The notes under the pieces were generated by a model that saw only the letters and a list, made by a program, of their open reading frames with translations, had not been told where the DNA came from and ran no database searches. A DNA stretch of 7,605 bases. Origin: Clostridiales bacterium. Lineage in GTDB: Bacteria > Bacillota > Clostridia > Lachnospirales > Lachnospiraceae. How positions within the stretch are numbered: position 1 is the stretch's first letter; the number at the start of each line of letters is the position of its first letter. Both the position numbers and the translations under genes were made by a program. This document shows, one piece after another, positions 1 to 4,556 of this stretch. The stretch is from assembly GCA_015655565.1 (NCBI GenBank), contig JAATEU010000325.1:1-7605 (forward strand), given 5' to 3'.

Positions 1-13
1 ACAGGGTGTGTTA

Positions 14-32
14 GCCTCCCATGAAGGGAGGT
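14..32 (+). promoter_or_regulatory. Hairpin sequestering the toxin ribosome binding site
   Basis: CCTCCC at 15-20 pairs perfectly with GGGAGG at 26-31 across a five-base ATGAA loop, and G14-T32 adds a wobble pair. The right arm is the Shine-Dalgarno sequence (AAGGGAGGTG, 24-33) of the toxin that starts at 40. Folding of the mRNA would therefore hide the ribosome binding site. Stems that occlude the toxin Shine-Dalgarno are a known feature of Gram-positive type I toxin mRNAs. That it represses translation here is inference. Confidence 0.7.
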
Positions 33-39
33 GGTGCCA

Positions 40-144
40 ATGCAGACTACATATGAGACATTATCTATAATGCTTACATTTGGACTGCTGCTTATAGCAC
101 TGCTTACCTATTTAGACAATAGGAATAATAAGCGAAAAAAATAA
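40..144 (+). CDS. Small hydrophobic type I toxin, putative holin-like (Hol_Tox family)
   Basis: This is a 34-residue peptide. It begins MQTTYETLSIM, has one hydrophobic membrane segment at about residues 9-25, and ends in a short polar tail LDNRNNKRKK rich in lysine and arginine. This layout and the (Q/S)TYE(T/A)LS start are typical of the Firmicutes putative holin-like toxins (Pfam Hol_Tox, relatives of TxpA and BsrG), which insert in the membrane and stop growth when overproduced. The ATG at 40 is chosen because a very strong Shine-Dalgarno (AAGGGAGGTG) ends seven bases upstream. The gene's promoter lies left of the window. The 3' end and downstream region are overlapped by a predicted antisense RNA, as expected for a type I toxin-antitoxin pair. 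The family call rests on recognition of the peptide pattern; toxicity in this host is not shown. Confidence 0.85.
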   Translation: MQTTYETLSIMLTFGLLLIALLTYLDNRNNKRKK

Positions 145-178
145 CTGCCCCTGACTTAGCCGATCCTGAGGGCAGTTA
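135..178 (-). terminator. Intrinsic terminator of the antitoxin RNA
   Basis: TAACTGCCC at 142-150 pairs with GGGCAGTTA at 170-178 (nine base pairs). On the minus strand the stem is followed at once by seven T residues (141-135), the standard intrinsic terminator pattern. The T-run is the reverse of the A-rich codons at the end of the toxin gene, so terminator and coding sequence overlap. On the plus strand no T-run follows, so the same stem only acts as structure in the toxin mRNA. Confidence 0.85.
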
Positions 179-190
179 CTAACTGTATTT

Positions 191-226
191 AGGAGGTTAA
201 CCACTTTATGGGCGGTTGCTCCTTTT
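191..226 (+). terminator. Terminator of the toxin mRNA
   Basis: AGGAG (191-195) pairs with CTCCT (219-223), and AACC (199-202) pairs with GGTT (214-217). The outer stem runs into TTTT at 223-226 and a further T-rich stretch. The placement, just downstream of the 142-178 stem, would give the toxin mRNA a 3' untranslated region of about 80 bases that the antitoxin covers. The stem is imperfect, with an internal loop at 196-198. Confidence 0.6.
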
Positions 227-234
227 CTGTCTCT

Positions 235-263
235 ACTATAACATTTTATCTTACAAATGTAAA
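235..263 (-). promoter_or_regulatory. Promoter of the antitoxin RNA
   Basis: Read leftwards, TTTACA (263-258) is separated by exactly 17 bases from TATAGT (240-235), each close to the sigma-A consensus. The predicted start is near 228. No reading frame with a ribosome binding site follows, but an intrinsic terminator lies about 90 bases on, so the promoter serves a small RNA. Confidence 0.75.
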
Positions 264-464
264 GCATTATTATATTGGAATTACTTTCTATAGAAAAAAA
301 GCTTGCAGGCTGGAACCACAAGAATGCTATGAGAGGCGATTGGTGGAAAGTAAACGGTTCTGGAAGCGTTCTTTGGATGGACTCAGACAGTATTTCCATT
401 ATACAAGAACCGGCTACCGCTTAAATTTGGGTGGTTGATGTTCTTCTTAGTTAGGTAGACTATG
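264..464. other. Intergenic stretch without a recognisable gene
   Basis: Between the antitoxin promoter and the hairpin at 465 I see no credible gene. The open frame crossing 208-438 starts inside the toxin terminator, lacks a ribosome binding site and resembles no family I know. The frame on the opposite strand (399-112) runs through the antitoxin promoter and terminator. One weak feature is AAGAAC near 404 facing GTTCTT near 440, which could form the base of a structured element. Its GC content is nearer to that of the aro genes than of the AT-rich spacers. Confidence 0.5.
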
Positions 465-522
465 AGAAAGGGGTTGTTGCGAACCGGTTTTGTTTCCCGA
501 TTCACAACAACCCTTTCTTTTT
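465..522 (+). terminator. Strong hairpin terminator, better rightwards than leftwards
   Basis: The arms 465-479 (AGAAAGGGGTTGTTG) and 505-518 (CAACAACCCTTTCT) pair over 14 bases with one bulged G and a 25-base loop. On the plus strand the stem is followed by a T-run (518-522). On the minus strand the only Ts belong to the stem itself. It therefore reads as a rightward terminator, although it sits 15 bases past the stop codon of the leftward aroA gene and may also end that operon. Confidence 0.7.
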
Positions 523-536
523 CTAAGAAAGACAAC

Positions 537-1826
537 TCATATGCTGAACCCTTTTAAATCCGTATAGAAACCGGGATAAGATATATTCACGCATTCAGCC
601 CCGAGTATTTTAGTTTCACCCTCTGCGGCCAATCCGGCAATGGCAAAGGACATGGCAATCCGGTGATCCAGTCTGCTGTCAATTACAGCGCCCTTAAGCG
701 GCCTGCCGCCCTCTATAATCATGCCGTCCTCCGTAACGGTAACCGCAGCCCCCATAAGGGATAGGTTGTGTACCATTACGTCAATACGGTTGGATTCCTT
801 TACCTTAAGTTCCGCTGCATCCTTTATAACGGTCCGGCCCCTGGCAAAGCATGCCATAACGGCAATGACAGGCAGTTAGTCAATAAGTGCCGGAATAATA
901 GCACCGCCGATTTCTGTTCCGGTTAACTCGCTGTACCGGACGATAATGTCTGCTGTAGCCTCCGTGTCGGTGTTGCGTATATTTCCGATTTCCATATCTG
1001 CGCCCATGAGCCTGCATACCTTAAGAATACCGTCACGTGTGGGATTAATACCGACATTTTTAATAACCAGTTCGGAACAGGGTACTATTAATCCGGCTGC
1101 AATAAAATAAGCGGCGGAGGAAATATCCCCGGGAACTTCTATTTTTTCGGCATGTAATCTTGGATTTGGTTTTATTATAGCGGTGGTTCCAAGACTTGTT
1201 ACGTCTGCACCCAGCATTCGAAGCATTAATTCCGTATGATTTCTGGAGACGTAAGGTTCCGTTACCGAGGTAGGCCCGTCCCCGTATAAACCTGCCAGTA
1301 AAACCGCTGATTTAATCTGGGCGGAGGCTACCGGGGACTGGTATGCAATTCCGTGGAGTGCGTCCTTGCGGCCGTTAATCTGAAGCGGTGCGCAGCCGCT
1401 GCCGGGAATACTCTTTATATCCGCCCCCATTTGGGTCAAAGGGGTTATTACCCTGCCCATAGGGCGTTTCCTGATGGATTCATCCCCGGTTATTGTTGTG
1501 GAAAACGGCTGGCCGCAAAGGATACCGGACATTAAGCGCATGGTGGTCCCGCTGTTGCCGGTGTCCAAGGTTTTGGAAGGCTGTTTTAATCCCTGCAGAC
1601 CTTTGCCGCGAATGAGAACCCGGTTATGCAGGGTATCGTTTTCTATTCCGATTCCCATACTGCGAAAGCAGCTGATTGTGGAAAGACAGTCTGCTCCCTG
1701 CAGAAAATGGGTTATTTCAGTGGTTCCCTCCGCCAAAGCGCCAAACATGACGGCCCGGTGGGAAATGGATTTATCACCGGGAACTGAAATTTCTCCTTTT
1801 AACGCTTTTGCTTTCTGTAATATCAT
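537..1826 (-). pseudogene. aroA: 3-phosphoshikimate 1-carboxyvinyltransferase (EPSP synthase, class II), interrupted by an in-frame TAA
   Basis: EPSP synthase joins phosphoenolpyruvate to shikimate 3-phosphate, the sixth step of the cytoplasmic shikimate pathway. The full frame is 429 codons, normal for the family. Visible motifs are VPGDKSISHRA (15-25), GNSGTTMR (90-97), RKRPMGR (119-125), SAQIK (168-172), RNHTE (195-199), NPTR, KVKESNR (341-347) and LDHR (386-389). The SAQxK, RNHTE and NPTR motifs indicate class II. Codon 317 (878-876) is TAA, exactly where homologues read IDELP, directly after the catalytic aspartate at 316; one base change from GAA would explain it. Both halves are in the same frame and well conserved. 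The 316-residue product would lack the E344/R347 and R389 active-site regions, so it should be inactive. The start is ATG 1826, seven bases after GGGAG (1838-1834); the TTG at 1832 is too close to it. Nonsense mutation, readthrough or sequence error remain open. Confidence 0.9.
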
Positions 1827-1947
1827 AGTCAAACTCCCATCTTACGGAATAACCGCTTTGACTTTTCCTGTCTTTTTCATATCTTACCGGTACAAAGTCC
1901 CAGGTTCCGGTTATAATCATTGTACTGGATAAAGGCTTTTATCCGGT

Positions 1948-1976
1948 TATATACTTAATGTTGTTTTACGCATCAA
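1948..1976 (-). promoter_or_regulatory. Candidate internal promoter ahead of aroA
   Basis: In the 187-base gap between tyrA and aroA, read leftwards, TTGATG (1976-1971) is followed after 17 bases by TATATA (1953-1948). Each hexamer matches the consensus at four of six positions. A small hairpin, GGATAAA (1927-1933) with TTTATCC (1938-1944), would lie near the start of the transcript. The gap is long for a tight operon, which makes separate expression of aroA possible, but the match is modest. The rest of the gap shows no gene. Confidence 0.35.
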
Positions 1977-2013
1977 AAGCAATTTTCAGCCGGTATGAAT
2001 GAATCGTTGTTTT

Positions 2014-3123
2014 TTATCTTTCATATACAGTATAACGGTATTTCTTTAATAATTCAACAGCCATGAAAGAAGCTGTTTCATCATAAAATTCAATCCTGAG
2101 AACACCCTGTTCAAATTCCCTGTTATGGATAATGCCAATATTTTTGATATTAATCCGGTTCGCAGCCAAAAGAGCTGCGATGGCAGCTAAAGCGCCGGCT
2201 TCATCCATAATATCCAGATAGATTTCAAATACTTTTTTCATCATGCCGGCGGATTTATTCGGGAGGGAATCCCTGTACTCACCGGCAGTATCAAAGAACC
2301 GGTAAAGATAATCTTCATCCTTCCTGTCTAAGGCGTCCGCTATTTCTTTCAGGTATGTTATATATTGATTTAAGAAATTCTTTATGCTTTCTGTATTGGT
2401 TAAACAGATATTCTGCCACATAACGGGGGAAGAGGAGGCTATGCGGGTGATATCCTTAAATCCGCCGGCAGCCAGGGTACGCATTTTTTCATCCGGATCA
2501 TCGGAATCCTTTACCATATTGACCAGACCGGCAGCAATAATATGGGGTACGTGACTGATGGCCGCAGTAATATCATCATGCTCCTTAGGGCTTAAAACCA
2601 AAGGAATTGCCCCTATTTCCTGAACCAGTTCATATAAGCGGTTAAGCATTTCAGGCGGGGTTTCCTCCGTAGGGGTAAGAATATAATAAGCGTTTTCCAA
2701 CAGCTTACTGTGGGAGTTCCCATACCCGGTTTTCTCTGAACCGGCCATGGGGTGCCCTCCGATGAAATGGTGCTTTAAGCCTGCTTCGGCTGCCGCGGTA
2801 TGTATATTTCCCTTTACACTGCCTACATCCGTTAAGATACAGTCAGGCTTTATGATATTTTTTAAGAGGGTTAAATAAGTAATATTGGACAATACAGGTG
2901 CGCACAGAAAAATAATATCACAGGAAGCAGAGCTTTTCTGTAAATCATTATAAACATAATCCAGTACGTTGTCATTCATAGCTTCCGACAGTCCGTTCCC
3001 TATCCGGTTTTTATTGTAATTATAAGCGATTAAGGTATTCTTTGGATTAATTTCCTTCAGCGCACGGGCAAGGGATCCGCCAATTAAGCCAAAACCAATA
3101 AAGCCAATGGTTGCATCCTTCAT
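2014..3123 (-). CDS. tyrA: Prephenate dehydrogenase with C-terminal ACT domain
   Basis: This 369-residue cytoplasmic enzyme oxidises and decarboxylates prephenate to 4-hydroxyphenylpyruvate with NAD+, the committed step to tyrosine. A Rossmann fold opens the protein with GFGLIGGS (10-17). Family motifs follow: LTDVGSVKG (98-105), GGHPMAGSEKTGY (122-134) and SHVPH (190-194), the last two in the substrate and catalytic region of TyrA enzymes. Residues from about 300 to the end (LDIMDEAGALAAIAALLA onwards) form an ACT domain, the usual site of tyrosine feedback binding. Length and start are normal. ATG 3123 lies six bases after AGGAG (3134-3130). The stop codon of aroF is only 16 bases upstream, so the two genes are almost certainly cotranscribed. 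Confidence 0.95.
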   Translation of the reverse strand: MKDATIGFIGFGLIGGSLARALKEINPKNTLIAYNYNKNRIGNGLSEAMNDNVLDYVYNDLQKSSASCDIIFLCAPVLSNITYLTLLKNIIKPDCILTDVGSVKGNIHTAAAEAGLKHHFIGGHPMAGSEKTGYGNSHSKLLENAYYILTPTEETPPEMLNRLYELVQEIGAIPLVLSPKEHDDITAAISHVPHIIAAGLVNMVKDSDDPDEKMRTLAAGGFKDITRIASSSPVMWQNICLTNTESIKNFLNQYITYLKEIADALDRKDEDYLYRFFDTAGEYRDSLPNKSAGMMKKVFEIYLDIMDEAGALAAIAALLAANRINIKNIGIIHNREFEQGVLRIEFYDETASFMAVELLKKYRYTVYER

Positions 3124-3139
3124 AGTTATCTCCTGAGGT

Positions 3140-4153
3140 TTAGAATTTTTTGCCCATTAACTCAGCCAAAGGCCTGATCCCGGCACATAATTCCTCAAAT
3201 TGGGGAAAAGTGAGAGACTGGGGACCATCGGAGAGTGCATGGGCCGGATCTGGGTGGGTTTCAATCATTAAACCGTCTGCGCCCACAGCAACAGCACCCA
3301 TAGCCAGAGACTTTACATACTTCCTGACACCGGTAGCATGGCTGGGGTCTACAATAATGGGCAAATGGCTTTTATCTTTAATAACCGGAACCGCACTGAT
3401 ATCCAAGGTATTACGGGTGGCTGTTTCAAAGGTGCGTATACCGCGTTCACATAATACAACATTTGGATTGCCTTCCGCTATAATATATTCCGAAGCATTC
3501 AGCCATTCATCAATGGTAGCCGACAAGCCGCGTTTTAATAATACGGGCAGTCCTGTTTTGCCCGCTTCCTTAAGCAGGTAAAAGTTCTGCATATTTCTTG
3601 CCCCGATCTGAAGCATGTCAACATATTTTACGGCAGATTCAATGGCTGCTAAACTGGTTACTTCACAAACAACTGCCAGGCCTGTTTCCTCCCTGGCTTC
3701 CTTCATGAATCGTAAGCCTTCTTCCTCCAGGCCCTGGAAAGCATAGGGTGAGGTCCTTGGCTTATATGCACCGCCGCGCAGTATCCGGGCACCGGCTTTT
3801 TTTATGGCATGGGCTGTTTCCAGTAGCTGTTCCCTGCTTTCTACAGCGCATGGACCGGACATGATGACGAATTCTTCCCCGCCGATGGTTACATTACCCA
3901 CCTTGATGACGGAGGGCTGCGGGTGGAATTTTTTATTTGCCAGTTTATAGCTTTCCGTAACCGGAACTATTTTATCAACATCTTCGGAAATTTCAAGATT
4001 TTGGTCCTGAAGCTTTGTCTTATCACCGACAACGCCGATAATGGTTACTTCTTTTCCGTCGGAAATATGGGCTGTAAGGCCTTTGCCCTCAATAATTTGT
4101 ATAATATTCCGGATGGATTCTTTTTTTGCATTTGGTTTCATTACAATTATCAT
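3140..4153 (-). CDS. aroF: 3-deoxy-7-phosphoheptulonate synthase (DAHP synthase, type I-beta with N-terminal regulatory domain)
   Basis: This 337-residue enzyme condenses phosphoenolpyruvate with erythrose 4-phosphate, the first step of the shikimate pathway. Residues 1-70 match the ferredoxin-like regulatory domain of the Thermotoga type, which confers feedback control by tyrosine or phenylalanine. The TIM-barrel core carries GPCAVES (100-106), RGGAYKPRTSPYAFQG (126-141), QIGARNMQNF (182-191), KRG (207-209), DPSHATG (269-275) and DGPQS (309-313). Candidate metal ligands C102, H272, E298 and D309 are all present. MIIVMKP is the usual family start, which supports ATG 4153 although the upstream CAGG is a weak ribosome binding site. 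It is the promoter-proximal gene of the leftward aro block. The leader is about 38 bases, too short for a T-box, so control is likely at the enzyme or at the promoter. Confidence 0.95.
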   Translation of the reverse strand: MIIVMKPNAKKESIRNIIQIIEGKGLTAHISDGKEVTIIGVVGDKTKLQDQNLEISEDVDKIVPVTESYKLANKKFHPQPSVIKVGNVTIGGEEFVIMSGPCAVESREQLLETAHAIKKAGARILRGGAYKPRTSPYAFQGLEEEGLRFMKEAREETGLAVVCEVTSLAAIESAVKYVDMLQIGARNMQNFYLLKEAGKTGLPVLLKRGLSATIDEWLNASEYIIAEGNPNVVLCERGIRTFETATRNTLDISAVPVIKDKSHLPIIVDPSHATGVRKYVKSLAMGAVAVGADGLMIETHPDPAHALSDGPQSLTFPQFEELCAGIRPLAELMGKKF

Positions 4154-4197
4154 GTATATACCTGAGCCTTTCTTTGTTGGACAAATGTTATTTTTTT

Positions 4198-4226
4198 ATT
4201 TTACATCAGTCTGATAATTATGTCAA
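4198..4226 (-). promoter_or_regulatory. Promoter of the aroF-tyrA(-aroA) operon
   Basis: Read leftwards, a perfect TTGACA (4226-4221) is followed after 17 bases by TAAAAT (4203-4198), giving a start near 4191. The spacer contains an 11-base palindrome (ATCAG-A/T-CTGAT, 4205-4215) between the two hexamers. A repressor site could sit there; that part is inference. Confidence 0.8.
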
Positions 4227-4234
4227 TACTGTAT

Positions 4235-4291
4235 TACGCTAAAGCGTAACAGTTTAAAGCGTAGAGGTTTAAACTGTTACGCTTTAGCGTA
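4235..4291. repeat. Perfect 24-bp inverted repeat between the divergent aroF and EF-G-like promoters
   Basis: Bases 4235-4258 and 4268-4291 are exact reverse complements around a nine-base loop. Each arm begins with its own smaller palindrome, TACGCT-N2-AGCGTA, at the outer end. A further AAAGCGTA (4256-4263) overlaps the loop, so the element holds five AGCGTA/TACGCT half-sites. No T-run follows on either strand. It lies eight bases upstream of the aroF -35 hexamer and about 145 bases upstream of the EF-G-like promoter, so neither transcript should cross it. It may be an operator cluster or a dispersed palindromic repeat. Confidence 0.9.
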
Positions 4292-4436
4292 TAAAATAAG
4301 ATTTGCATAAATTTAAATAACAACGCAATAAAAGTAATAAAAAATAAAAATAAGTAAGATATATAAGGAATTTTAATATTTATGTTATGTGTTTTAAGCC
4401 TGCATATAAAATATTTGTTAAACTGGCATAAAATAG
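4292..4436. other. Very AT-rich divergent intergenic DNA, no gene seen
   Basis: This is a long A-rich stretch (for example around 4320-4365) with no reading frame that has a ribosome binding site and no RNA gene I recognise. It lies between the inverted repeat and the promoter at 4437. A-tracts here could act as upstream promoter elements or be intrinsically bent; this is inference from composition. Confidence 0.5.
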
Positions 4437-4465
4437 TTGTAAAGTCTGACAGCTTTTAGTAAAAT
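4437..4465 (+). promoter_or_regulatory. Promoter of the EF-G-like gene
   Basis: TTGTAA (4437-4442) and TAAAAT (4460-4465) are separated by 17 bases. The predicted start near 4472 gives a leader of about 85 bases. The spacer contains AGTCTGA (4443-4449), a heptamer also present in the aroF promoter spacer (4208-4214), which may be chance. Confidence 0.6.
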
Positions 4466-4543
4466 ATAGACATGGGTATGATACATTAAATAATACCGCA
4501 ATTTAAAGAAAACAGTAACCGGAAGTACAAAATATTATGTGAT

Positions 4544-4556
4544 GGAGGAAAAAAGG
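4544..4556 (+). promoter_or_regulatory. Ribosome binding site that sets the EF-G-like start
   Basis: GGAGG at 4544-4548 is eight bases before ATG 4557. The in-frame GTG (4539) and ATG (4542) further left overlap or precede this Shine-Dalgarno and have none of their own, so they are not used as starts. Confidence 0.85.

Larger units (their letters stand above)
134..228 (-). ncRNA. Predicted antisense antitoxin RNA of the type I locus
   Basis: A leftward promoter (235-263) predicts a start near 228. A leftward intrinsic terminator with its T-run at 141-135 predicts an end near 134, giving an RNA of roughly 95 nucleotides. It would be complementary to the toxin mRNA over its 3' untranslated region and the last few lysine codons. 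That is the geometry of the TxpA/RatA and BsrG/SR4 pairs, where the antisense RNA binds the 3' half of the toxin message and promotes its decay. The RNA contains the complement of the toxin terminator and has a second internal hairpin. Boundaries are inferred from promoter and terminator positions only. Confidence 0.75.

Noticed and set aside
112..399. 95-codon leftward open frame
   Set aside because: It runs straight through the antitoxin promoter and terminator and has no ribosome binding site, so it is the antisense side of the toxin locus and not a protein gene.
208..438. 76-codon rightward open frame
   Set aside because: Its ATG lies inside the toxin terminator, there is no ribosome binding site, and the product resembles no family; the antitoxin promoter explains the conserved-looking part.
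537..857. Independent small gene for the C-terminal part of EPSP synthase
   Set aside because: The ATG at 857 is an internal methionine of aroA, no Shine-Dalgarno precedes it, and the frame continues unbroken back to the TAA at 876-878; it is one interrupted gene and not two.
4154..4197. T-box or other amino acid riboswitch before aroF
   Set aside because: The predicted leader is only about 38 bases, with no specifier loop, T-box sequence or terminator; it is too short for any known amino acid riboswitch.
4235..4291. Intrinsic terminator
   Set aside because: The stem is strong, but neither strand has a following T-run and both flanking genes are transcribed away from it.
4539..4556. Earlier starts (GTG 4539, ATG 4542) for the EF-G-like gene
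   Set aside because: They overlap the GGAGG that serves ATG 4557 and have no ribosome binding site of their own; the protein from 4557 aligns with the usual family start.
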